In this document: positions 20,216-27,610 of the stretch, piece after piece
How positions within the stretch are numbered: position 1 is the first letter of the stretch
How the letters are laid out: each line of letters opens with the position of its first letter
NCBI GenBank assembly: GCA_004557505.1
Contig: SFGZ01000017.1
Span: 1-29,654 of the forward strand
Source: Coriobacteriaceae bacterium
Lineage (GTDB): Bacteria > Actinomycetota > Coriobacteriia > Coriobacteriales > Atopobiaceae
Direction of reading: 5' to 3'
DNA length: 29,654 bases
The notes under the pieces: model-generated
Told to the model about the DNA's origin: nothing
The model's input: only the letters and a program-made list of their open reading frames with translations
Database searches by the model: none
Program-made: the position numbers and the translations under genes

Positions 20216-23038
20216 ATGGCCAACTACTACAAGCACGACCGCACGACGACGACGTCGGCGCACAGGCTGTGGGTGAACCCGGTCATCGAGTCCATGGACG
20301 GCGGGAGGTGCGTGGTCGGCGTCCGCTCGATGTGCCACGCCAACTCCAACGAGCAGGGCTGGGTGGCGACGTACGTCCACGACTGGCAGGAGTCGTGGCC
20401 CGACGACTGGACGCGCATAGGCTCCAACTTCACCGCCCCTCCGGGCGGGCGCGACTGCGTCATGACGTATGTCAAGAGCACGGTGACCCGCCGCTACGAC
20501 GGGGACCGCTACGTGATGTACCACATGCAGTACCAGCGCGACGGCACCGTCGAGACTGCCACGAAGACGCTGCGCATACCGAGGATCCCGTACGAGGCAC
20601 CCAGGGCACCGAAGGACCCGTACGCGCTGTACGAGTCGGACACGAGCGTTCTCGTGGCGTGGACGCGCGACTCCGACGGCGCGAACGAGAGGCAGCACTG
20701 GCAGAACGTGGTCATCTACCGCAGCACCGACGGCGGCGGGTACGCGCGGGTCGCGACGCTCGGCGGAGGCGCGTCGTCCTGGCGCGACGTGACCGTGGGC
20801 GCGGGGCACGTCTACGCCTACATCGTCGCAAGCTCGAACAGCAGGGGGGAGACGCGCGCCAGCACCGGCGGCGACCTCATGGTCACGACCACGCCCGCAT
20901 CGCCGAGGCGCATCGCGATAGAGCCCGGCGGAAACGGCTACAAGCTGTTCGTCTACTTCGACAACTCCAACCGCGCGCGCGTGGACGCGATCGACAGCAT
21001 CGAGGTGTACCAGCAGGTGGACGGGGGCACGTGGGAGCACGCCTCGTCGTCCACGCCCTCCTCCAGGTTCGTCGACGGCTACGTCGAGCCAAGCAGCCCC
21101 ACGGGCGAGAACCATCGCTACCGCTGGTATGCCGTGTCCTCGGCCACGACGCCCGTCCGGCACGGCGTGCCCGTCGGCGGCAGGAAGACGCTCGTCTCGA
21201 AGCGGCTGTACACCGACACCTACCGCACCAGGCCAGCGGGGCCCGCGTCGCTCGCGGCCGCGCGTGAGTCCGACACCCGCATGAACCTCACGTGGGCGCT
21301 CGGCCCGAACGCCGCGAACACCTACGGCGGCATCTCGATCCAGCGCAGCGACGATGGAGGGGACTACGCCGACCTCGCGAGCGTCTCGGCGACGGCGACG
21401 GCGTGGTCCGACACCACCGTGGGCGCGGGCCACGTCTACAGGTACCGCATCGCGGCCTACAACGAGGCGGGCGCGTCCGACTGGGTCGCGTCAGGCGACA
21501 TCTCGACCGCGCCGAGCGCGCCCACGCTGGTGACCACGCAGACCGTCTCCCGGGACACCGTCTCGGTCGACGCGACGGGCACCCTGGGCAGCGTCACTGG
21601 CTACGAGCTGCAGCACCGGGTCGGCGCGGACGGAGCATGGGGCGACGCCAGGAGGGCGACGTCGCTGCCCGTGGACATGCCAGCCGCCGACGGTGCCAAC
21701 TACTACCGCGTGCGCGCCTACCGCAACGACCTGGTCTCAGGCTGGGCCACGAGCGGCCCGGTGTACACGCTGCTCGCGCCCCTCGCGCCCACCATCATCG
21801 ACATGCGGGGCGTCTACGCGGTCGGCGGCTCGTGCGGCGTCAAGTGGCGTCTCAACCACCCGGACGGCTCAGCCCAGACGGCGGCGCAGGTGGAGGTCAC
21901 GACGCCGGACGGGAGGGTCGACGTCCGCACGTCCGAGGGCACCGCCCAGGCGTACCCGGTCACCGGCCTCGTCGAGGGCACCTACCTCGTGCGCGTGCGC
22001 ACCCACGGCGCGTACCAGGGCTACGGTGAGTGGTCCGGGTACGCCGCGTTCTCCGCGCACCGCGCGCCCGCCGTCGCCGTGACGTCGCCGACCGAGGGCG
22101 GGACCGTCTCCACGGTGCCCCTGCGCTTCGAGTGGGCCGTCACGGACCCGACCGGCGTCATGGCCCAGTCCGTGACCGTCTTCACCGGGGCGGGGAAGGT
22201 GGTGGCCCAGGCAGAGGTCGAGCCCGGGGCGCACTCGTACGACCTCTACCCGCCGTCGTCGATGCCAGCGAACGGGGCGAGATACAGATTCGAGGTCTCC
22301 GTCACCGGGGGCTCCACGCTCGCGTCCTCCGCCTCCGCCGCGTTCTCGTTCCAGTGCTCGACGCCCTCCGCCCCCGTGGCGTCCGTGACGATCGACAGCG
22401 GCCTCTCGTGCCACGTCTGCGTGGGGCCTGGGGCCACCGAGGGGGCGGTGGCCACCGAGAGCATCAGCGTCGAGCGCGTGATGTCGGACGGCTCCTCGTC
22501 CGTGATCGCGGACGGCATGGTCGGCTCCCAGGAGGCCATAGACAAGCTCCCGCCGCTCAACACCAGGTTCACGTACGAGGTCGTCGCCCACGCCGCGTCC
22601 GGCGCTGAGGCCCGCACCATGATCGCGACCGTCGTGGACTCGGGCGGCATGGAGGCGTTCAACTTCGGGCCTCACGCATCGACGTGCCTGCGGCTCGGGC
22701 TCAACACGTCCGCAAGGGACAGGGTGGGGCACAACGGGGAGACGTTCCACTTCGCCACCGGCAGGGACGCGGCGGCGCTCCCGACCTTCTACCCGGAGCG
22801 GACCATGGAGTCCACGGGCTCGCGCTCGTACCTGATCACGGACGTCGACCAGTACCGCCAGGTGCGCGACGTCGCCCGCGCGCCGTCGAACTCCGTGTGC
22901 TGGTTCCGCGACTTCTGGGGCGGGTGCCACAGGGTCAGGGCCGGGTGGGAGCTTGGCTACTCGTCAGACAAGTGGAGCCAGTGGGACGTGTCCGTGGACC
23001 TCACCGAGGTCGAGTGGGAGGAGCCGCTGAATGGATAG
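20216..23038 (+). CDS. Large tail protein with fibronectin type III domains
   Basis: The protein has 940 residues; AGGAGGGG precedes the ATG. The first 120 residues form a unique domain with many aromatic residues. At least two FN3-like domains are visible, about residues 128-228 and 338-432, each with a W/Y-rich strand and the shared VGAGHVY(A/R)Y ending; further beta-sandwich modules continue to about 800. A distinct C-terminal domain (about 812-940) begins FNFGPHASTCLRLGLN and ends with Trp-rich strands. Position after the tape measure fits a distal tail or host-contact protein; FN3 domains in tails are thought to bind cell-surface sugars. No classical Dit protein is seen, so this one may replace it. 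It overlaps the hub gene by 8 nt. Confidence 0.8.
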   Translation: MANYYKHDRTTTTSAHRLWVNPVIESMDGGRCVVGVRSMCHANSNEQGWVATYVHDWQESWPDDWTRIGSNFTAPPGGRDCVMTYVKSTVTRRYDGDRYVMYHMQYQRDGTVETATKTLRIPRIPYEAPRAPKDPYALYESDTSVLVAWTRDSDGANERQHWQNVVIYRSTDGGGYARVATLGGGASSWRDVTVGAGHVYAYIVASSNSRGETRASTGGDLMVTTTPASPRRIAIEPGGNGYKLFVYFDNSNRARVDAIDSIEVYQQVDGGTWEHASSSTPSSRFVDGYVEPSSPTGENHRYRWYAVSSATTPVRHGVPVGGRKTLVSKRLYTDTYRTRPAGPASLAAARESDTRMNLTWALGPNAANTYGGISIQRSDDGGDYADLASVSATATAWSDTTVGAGHVYRYRIAAYNEAGASDWVASGDISTAPSAPTLVTTQTVSRDTVSVDATGTLGSVTGYELQHRVGADGAWGDARRATSLPVDMPAADGANYYRVRAYRNDLVSGWATSGPVYTLLAPLAPTIIDMRGVYAVGGSCGVKWRLNHPDGSAQTAAQVEVTTPDGRVDVRTSEGTAQAYPVTGLVEGTYLVRVRTHGAYQGYGEWSGYAAFSAHRAPAVAVTSPTEGGTVSTVPLRFEWAVTDPTGVMAQSVTVFTGAGKVVAQAEVEPGAHSYDLYPPSSMPANGARYRFEVSVTGGSTLASSASAAFSFQCSTPSAPVASVTIDSGLSCHVCVGPGATEGAVATESISVERVMSDGSSSVIADGMVGSQEAIDKLPPLNTRFTYEVVAHAASGAEARTMIATVVDSGGMEAFNFGPHASTCLRLGLNTSARDRVGHNGETFHFATGRDAAALPTFYPERTMESTGSRSYLITDVDQYRQVRDVARAPSNSVCWFRDFWGGCHRVRAGWELGYSSDKWSQWDVSVDLTEVEWEEPLNG

Positions 23039-24158
23039 GTCGTACTGGGGGAGGTGGATGTCGCAGACCTCGTACCGGTTCGTGCGCGTCTCCCGCGCGA
23101 CCGGCTACGAGCTTGGGAACGTGCGCGTGCTATCTGGCGGCACCATCACGAGGAACGATGACACGCGCATTAAGGAGAGCGCCGAGGCCACGATGGCGGA
23201 GCCATACGACTTCGGCCCGGACCTCGTGCGCGCCTACCTGGACGCCAGGTGGCCGGACGGGACCGTGGCCTCGGAGCCTCTGGGCACGTTCATCCCCGTC
23301 GTGCCGTCCCGCTCGATAGAGGGCGCGGCCTCCTCCTACTCGCTCAGGATGTACGGCCTGCTGCAGGAGCTGCTGGATGACAAGTTCGCCCAGCCGTACA
23401 CCGTCTCCAAGGGCGACAACGCCGTCGACGTGGCGCGCAGGGTGTGCGAGGCGGCTGGCCTCACCGTCGTCGCGGACGAGTCCTCGTACGCAGTGACCAA
23501 GATGAGGGCGTACGGCGTCGGCGTGGAGCAGAACAACTCAGAGGTGGGCGACACCAAGCTCGACATGGTCAACGACCTCCTGGGCCTCGCCGGGTTCCGC
23601 GCGGCCTGCACGGACGTCCTCGGCAGGGTGCGCTTCGAGCGATACCGCGACCCCGCCGACATCGCCCCGGCGTGGGACTTCGAGGAGGGCAGGAACGCCC
23701 GGTTCGAGACGAGCATGACCGAGGAGCGCGACTACACGACGGCGGCGAACCACGTCGTGGTGCGCTACGGGAGCCTTGAGGACGGGGACGGGCGCGTGAT
23801 CGTCGGCGAGGCGTGGGACAACGACCCGGCGAGCGACCTCTCCACCGCGAGCCGCGGCCGCACCATCACCAACTCGTACTCGTACTCGGAGCTTCCGCCC
23901 GGCGACAGCGTCTCGGAGATGAGGAACTACGCCAACGGGCGCGCCGAGTCGCTGCTGAGGACCGCGCAGTCGGTGATCAGGCGCGTCACGTTCACTCACG
24001 CCTACGCCCCGGTCAGGGTCAACGACACGCTCTCGCTCTCGTACCCCACGGGGGGCGTCGAGGGCAAGTTCCAGGTGAGGACGCAGACGCTCCGGCTCGT
24101 GGGCGGATGCCCGACGGAGTGCGAGGCCCGTATCTTCCGGAGGAGGGCAAATGGCTAG
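23031..24158 (+). CDS. Baseplate hub / tail-associated protein (gp27/gp37-like)
   Basis: The protein has 375 residues from ATG at 23031, inside the end of the FN3 gene, with GGGAGGAG upstream. Segments AYLDARWPDGTVASEPLGTF, SSYSLRMYGLLQELLDDKFA, VDVARRVCEAAGL and DMVNDLLGLAGFRAACTDVL match the layout of siphophage hub proteins of the Gp37/Gp27 type, in which a beta domain surrounds the tail tube exit. The final third (RVTFTHAYAPVRVNDTLSL) is also typical. It should form the ring to which the spike protein encoded next is attached. The end overlaps the spike gene by 8 nt (ATGGCTAG). Confidence 0.75.
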   Translation: MDRSYWGRWMSQTSYRFVRVSRATGYELGNVRVLSGGTITRNDDTRIKESAEATMAEPYDFGPDLVRAYLDARWPDGTVASEPLGTFIPVVPSRSIEGAASSYSLRMYGLLQELLDDKFAQPYTVSKGDNAVDVARRVCEAAGLTVVADESSYAVTKMRAYGVGVEQNNSEVGDTKLDMVNDLLGLAGFRAACTDVLGRVRFERYRDPADIAPAWDFEEGRNARFETSMTEERDYTTAANHVVVRYGSLEDGDGRVIVGEAWDNDPASDLSTASRGRTITNSYSYSELPPGDSVSEMRNYANGRAESLLRTAQSVIRRVTFTHAYAPVRVNDTLSLSYPTGGVEGKFQVRTQTLRLVGGCPTECEARIFRRRANG

Positions 24159-24951
24159 CGACGAGGGGCTTTCGCGCGGAGAGAGCCGCGCCATGCGCGA
24201 CATGGGCAGACAGGCAATGTCGCAGGTGGTGGGCGTGGCGCTCAAACAGGCCGTCTCCCACGACCTGCTGCGCACGTTCGCCGTCGTCTCCAAGGTCAAC
24301 GGGGACGGCACCGTGGACCTTGAGTGCGGGTCCGACGAGACGCCGATGCCACTGGACGGCGTGAGGCTCACGCTGGGGTGCTCGACCGTCGAGGTGGGGG
24401 ACACCGTGGTCGTGGACACGTACGACCACTCCCCGCTCGTCGTGGCCGTGCTCTACTCCAATGCGAGCAGCGGCCACACCGTGGCGAGCAAGCCAGCCGT
24501 GGACGCGGCAAGGTCGGCGTCCGGCCAGGCGCTATCCGAGGCCAAGGCGGCAAAGGCCAAGGCCGACGCGGCGCAGGCCAAGGCCGACGCGGCCGCGAAG
24601 GCGGCTTCGTCGCACGCCCACAGCGCCTCCGGCATCACGTCCGGCACGCTCTCGGCGGACCGCCTGCCGACCGTCCCCGTCTCCAAGGGCGGCACGGGCG
24701 CGACGGACGCGGCCTCGGCGTTCAGGGCGCTCTCGGGCTACACCCTCGACGTCGGCACGGCCAACGCCGCGTCCGCGCGGGCGCTGGTCGTGGGCGGCTC
24801 CAAGCTGCAGCACCGCGCCATCGCCCCCGTCTACCGCCTCTACAACAAGTACGACAAGTGCTACTACTTCACGGCGTCGCTGTCCGAGTACAACTCGCTC
24901 GTCAGCGCGGGCTGGACCGGGCAGGGCACGCAGTTCCACGCATTCGGCTAG
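24151..24951 (+). CDS. Tail spike/fibre with OB-like base, alanine coil and DUF5648-like tip
   Basis: The protein has 266 residues. Residues 40-105 resemble the OB-fold of gpV/gp5-type spike proteins (VVSKVNGDGTVDLECGSDET, then VEVGDTVVVDTYDHSPLVV). Residues 118-152 are a coil of Ala, Lys and Asp. Next comes SHAHSASGITSGTLSADRLP with VSKGGTGATDA, a motif found in many tail fibres. The last 40 residues, PVYRLYNKYDKCYYFTAS to WTGQGTQFHAFG, match the DUF5648-type module (VYRLYN...HFYT...GW...G..F), which is common in secreted cell-surface proteins of Gram-positive bacteria. This makes it the best candidate for the receptor-binding protein in this window. The short length suggests that it is trimeric. 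Confidence 0.8.
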   Translation: MASDEGLSRGESRAMRDMGRQAMSQVVGVALKQAVSHDLLRTFAVVSKVNGDGTVDLECGSDETPMPLDGVRLTLGCSTVEVGDTVVVDTYDHSPLVVAVLYSNASSGHTVASKPAVDAARSASGQALSEAKAAKAKADAAQAKADAAAKAASSHAHSASGITSGTLSADRLPTVPVSKGGTGATDAASAFRALSGYTLDVGTANAASARALVVGGSKLQHRAIAPVYRLYNKYDKCYYFTASLSEYNSLVSAGWTGQGTQFHAFG

Positions 24952-24959
24952 GGGGCGGC

Positions 24960-25217
24960 ATGGACTACTACGACGGGGACCTTAACAGGCTCGAGGACCC
25001 GGACCTGTCCGACAAGCTCATAGAGGAGCGCGTCGTGGGCGGCAGGACGCGCCTCGTGCTGCGCCCGCTCGGGGCCGAGCAGGAGAGGGCGCGCGAGACG
25101 GCCGTCGCCGCGATGGCGGCGCGGCCCACCGCCGCAGGCGTGGAGGACGCGCTGGCGGACCTGGGGGCCTACGTGGCGCGGCTCGAGGCCCGCCTGGCAG
25201 AGCTCGAGGGGAGGTGA
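24960..25217 (+). CDS. Small hypothetical tail-end protein
   Basis: The protein has 85 residues from ATG at 24960, preceded by GGGGGC. The N-terminal half is acidic (MDYYDGDLNRLEDPDLSDKL), followed by RTRLVLRPLG and a C-terminal coiled coil (VEDALADLGAYVARLEARLA). Such small coiled-coil proteins occur after fibre genes in many siphophages, where they may be fibre chaperones or structural parts. I recognise no named family. It is directly followed by the 40-residue gene at 25223 and probably co-translated. Confidence 0.7.
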   Translation: MDYYDGDLNRLEDPDLSDKLIEERVVGGRTRLVLRPLGAEQERARETAVAAMAARPTAAGVEDALADLGAYVARLEARLAELEGR

Positions 25218-25222
25218 GCCCG

Positions 25223-25345
25223 GTGGCGGAGATGTACGCGCGCCGCGTCATGCGCGGCGTCATGGCGCTGGATGACGTGCCGGCGCCGTGGCGCGAGGCC
25301 GCGAGGGAGATCGTGGAGAGGGAGAGGGGGACGCATAAAGATTAG
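25223..25345 (+). CDS. 40-residue XkdX-like protein
   Basis: From GTG at 25223, with AGGGGAGGTGA ending 6 nt upstream, the frame encodes MAEMYARRVMRGVMALDDVP followed by APWREAAREIVERERGTHKD and stops at TAG 25343-25345. An alternative GTG at 25214 overlaps the previous stop. The pattern (short, Y-A-R-x-V-x-x-G helix, then D-V-P and an amphipathic helix) is that of XkdX-type proteins which follow tail fibre genes in many Gram-positive phages and whose role is unknown. It is the last gene that can be assigned to the prophage. Confidence 0.6.
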   Translation: MAEMYARRVMRGVMALDDVPAPWREAAREIVERERGTHKD

Positions 25346-25570
25346 ATTACTTATATTCTAAGTTTGACTATTCGCGCGTCCTTATCGCGGCCATAACTCG
25401 CGTGCCCACAGGTACCCATAGGTACCTACAGACTGAATAGTTGCACTACAGATACCCACAGGCATCTACAGACATGTACGCTGCTTAACTTTCCTGTAAG
25501 CCGGGGCCTCTCGGCGCAAGCCTGTCCCTGCCGCCCAAACCGGGCCCGCCCCTCGCGGGCCGAGCCCCTC
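25346..25570. other. Non-coding stretch probably containing the right prophage end
   Basis: No convincing gene lies between 25346 and 25790. Directly after the last phage gene there is an AT-rich patch (25336-25375) containing TTAGA/TCTAA inverted arms. The two 27-bp repeats come next (25408-25474), then GC-rich sequence with a hairpin GGCCCGC/GCGGGCC near 25542-25561. The change from phage to host must fall in this gap. The exact att core cannot be read without the left end or an empty site. Confidence 0.45.
25408..25474 (+). repeat. Two 27-bp direct repeats, candidate integrase arm-type sites
   Basis: Copy 1 is 25408-25434 and copy 2 is 25448-25474, 40 bp apart. They share ACAGRTACCCA at the left and CTACAGAC at the right, with only a few differences. 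Inside copy 1 AGGTACC recurs with a 10-bp period. Tyrosine integrases of phages bind arm sites of about 10 bp arranged like this beside the att core. The location between the last phage gene and a host operon fits an attR arm. Confidence 0.5.
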
Positions 25571-25641
25571 TCGTCACACATTCGGGGCCCGATCGTGTGA
25601 CGACCTGCGCGGGTCACAGCTTCGGGCGCGATCGTGTAACG
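25571..25641. repeat. Two dyad-symmetric direct repeats upstream of gatC
   Basis: Unit 1 (25573-25602) and unit 2 (25613-25641) are 40 bp apart and share GTCACA, then TTCGGG, then CGATCGTGT and AACG/GACG. Unit 1 is a dyad: TCGTCACAC (25571-25579) is the exact reverse complement of GTGTGACGA (25595-25603). Unit 2 is a weaker version of it. A perfect CCCGTC/GACGGG palindrome follows at 25652-25665 and another TGTGACG at 25721. They look like binding sites for a dimeric regulator, or like remains of the attachment region. Confidence 0.45.
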
Positions 25642-25750
25642 GCGGCGGTCCCCCGTCGTGACGGGCCGGGTTCCTCCGCCCGCAGCCGCGTCCCCATCGC
25701 CCCGTGTTGCGCCTTGGTAATGTGACGCCGCGCCACCCCGTCCCGTCTCG

Positions 25751-25756
25751 TAGAAT
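25751..25756 (+). promoter_or_regulatory. Possible -10 element (TAGAAT) of the gatCAB operon
   Basis: TAGAAT lies 35 nt before the gatC start. No good -35 hexamer is found 16-18 bp upstream, so the call rests on the -10 alone. Confidence 0.3.
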
Positions 25757-25790
25757 GGACTGCGTGAAACAGCTCCAGACGGGAGGATCC

Positions 25791-26117
25791 ATGGCACTCA
25801 GCAGGGAAGACGTGGCAGGCATCGCGGATTACGCGCGCATCGCCCTCACGGACGGGGAGCTCGACGAGATGACCATCTACATGAACGAGGCGGTCGACCT
25901 CCTCGAGCCCATCCGCCAGTACGATCTCGACGGGGTAGACCCTACCTTCCACCCCATCGGCGACCTCTCCAACGTGATGGGCGAGGACATTGTCGATGAC
26001 TCCGCCCGCGCGCTGCCCATCGACGCGGCACTCTCCAATGCGGACTCCACACGCGACCGCTACTTCCGCGTGCCCTCCATCCTGGGCACCGACGAGGACG
26101 AGGGGGGCATCGCCTGA
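25791..26117 (+). CDS. gatC: Asp-tRNA(Asn)/Glu-tRNA(Gln) amidotransferase subunit C
   Basis: The protein has 108 residues; GGGAGGA lies 3 nt before ATG 25791, which decides against the longer open frame from 25704. GatC wraps around GatA and stabilises the GatCAB complex that converts misacylated Glu-tRNA(Gln) or Asp-tRNA(Asn) to the correct form. Family features are LSREDVAGIADYARIALTDG at the N-terminus, the MNEAVDLLEPIRQYDLDGVD segment with the conserved DGV-P-T pattern, and ALSNADSTRDRYFRVPSILG near the end. Its stop overlaps the gatA start by one base (TGATG), typical of equimolar subunits. This is the first host gene to the right of the prophage. Confidence 0.95.
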   Translation: MALSREDVAGIADYARIALTDGELDEMTIYMNEAVDLLEPIRQYDLDGVDPTFHPIGDLSNVMGEDIVDDSARALPIDAALSNADSTRDRYFRVPSILGTDEDEGGIA

Positions 26118-27610
26118 TGGCCAACATCGACCAGCTCTCCGCCGCGCGCATCGCCGCCGGCGTGGCCGCGGGAAAGTTCAGCGCCACCGAGGTGGCCAGG
26201 GCCTCCCTTGACGCCATCGAGTCCCGTGACCCTCAGGTCCGGGCGTTCCTGCAGGTCTCGGCGGACCTTGCCCTTGCCGCCGCGGCCGAGACGGACCGCC
26301 GCCGCGCGGCTGGAGAGGCACTCGGGCCCCTGGCGGGCGTGCCCGTTGCCTTCAAGGATAACATGCATCTCGTGGGCACGCGCACGACCTGCGCCTCCAG
26401 GATGCTCGAGAACTACGAGTCGACCTTCACGGCAACCTGCGTCCAGCGCATGCTCGACGCGGGTGCTACACCCATGGGCAAGGCCAACATGGACGAGTTT
26501 GCCTTCGGCTCCTCCACCGAGTCCTCTGCCTTCCACCGCACGAACAACCCCTGGGACACCGAGCGCGTGCCGGGCGGCTCCTCGGGTGGCTCGGCCGCGG
26601 CCGTCGCCGCCGGCGAGGTCACCGTCTCGCTTGGCTCCGACACGGGCGGCTCCATCCGCCAGCCGGCGAGCCTCTGCGGCGTGGTGGGCATGAAGCCCAC
26701 CTACGGTGCCGTGAGCCGCTACGGCGTGGTGGCCTTTGGCTCCTCGCTCGACCAGGTGGGCCCCTTTGGCCGCAGCGTCGAGGACGTGGCGCTAGCCATG
26801 AACGCGCTCACCGCTGTGGGCCGCGACCCGTACGACTCCACGAGCCAGCCCTGCGCCGTCGACTTCCTCGAGCACCTGGAAGACCCCGTCGAGGGCATGC
26901 GCGTGGGCGTGGTGCCGGCGCTCATGGACGCCGCCGGCCTCACGGAGGAGGTCCGCACGGCCGTGGGGGGTGCGGCGCGCGCCCTGGAGGACGCCGGCGC
27001 GCAGCTGGTCGAGGTCGATCTGCCCAACATCACATCCGCAATCGCCGCGTACTATGTGATCGCGCCGTGCGAGGCCTTCTCCAACCTCGCCCGCTTCGAC
27101 GGCGTGCGCTACGGCTACCGGGAGGAGGGTTGCCTCACGCTTGCCGAGCAGACCTCCAGGAGCCGCGCGCACGGCTTCGGCGAGGAGGCCAAGCGCCGCC
27201 AGATGCTGGGGGCCTACCTTCTCTCCAGTGGCGTCTACGACACGTACTACTACCCGGCGCAGCAGGTGCGCACCCTCATCACCCAGGACTACCGGCGCGC
27301 CTACGAGCAGTGCGACGTCATCCTCATGCCCGCCACGCCGCGCACGGCGTTCAGGTTCGGCGAGATCTCCGACCCCACGCAGATGTACGCCTCGGACATG
27401 TTCACCATCTCGAACAACATCGCCGGCAACGGTGGCATCTCGGTGCCGCTGGGCCTGGGCGCGGAGTCCCGCCTGCCCGTCTCGGTCCAGCTGCAGGGCC
27501 CGGCCTTCTCCGACCGCAAGCTCCTGCGCTTTGCCCGCGCCGTCGAGCGCGCGGCGGGGGCGCAGGGCGTCGTCGCGCCCGGCTTCGCGGGGAAGGGGGG
27601 TGAGCTTTGA
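26117..27610 (+). CDS. gatA: Asp-tRNA(Asn)/Glu-tRNA(Gln) amidotransferase subunit A
   Basis: The protein has 497 residues. This is the glutaminase subunit of GatCAB, which releases ammonia from glutamine and passes it to GatB. The amidase signature is complete: Lys80 in VAFKDN, the cis-Ser155 in PGGSSGGSA and the nucleophile Ser179 in SDTGGSIRQPA, followed by GVVGMKPTYG. The C-terminal part with YAEDMFTI-like YASDMFTISNNIAGNGGISV is also characteristic. Length is normal for the family. The start overlaps the gatC stop by one base, and the gatB start overlaps this stop, so the three genes form one operon. Confidence 0.97.
   Translation: MANIDQLSAARIAAGVAAGKFSATEVARASLDAIESRDPQVRAFLQVSADLALAAAAETDRRRAAGEALGPLAGVPVAFKDNMHLVGTRTTCASRMLENYESTFTATCVQRMLDAGATPMGKANMDEFAFGSSTESSAFHRTNNPWDTERVPGGSSGGSAAAVAAGEVTVSLGSDTGGSIRQPASLCGVVGMKPTYGAVSRYGVVAFGSSLDQVGPFGRSVEDVALAMNALTAVGRDPYDSTSQPCAVDFLEHLEDPVEGMRVGVVPALMDAAGLTEEVRTAVGGAARALEDAGAQLVEVDLPNITSAIAAYYVIAPCEAFSNLARFDGVRYGYREEGCLTLAEQTSRSRAHGFGEEAKRRQMLGAYLLSSGVYDTYYYPAQQVRTLITQDYRRAYEQCDVILMPATPRTAFRFGEISDPTQMYASDMFTISNNIAGNGGISVPLGLGAESRLPVSVQLQGPAFSDRKLLRFARAVERAAGAQGVVAPGFAGKGGEL

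Noticed and set aside
19760..21433. 557-residue minus frame across the tape measure and FN3 genes
   Set aside because: Arg/Val/His-rich shadow that crosses two well-supported plus genes and their junction.
25614..25952. Minus frames across the gatC upstream region
   Set aside because: They run antisense into gatC and have Arg/His-rich shadow composition, with no ribosome binding site.
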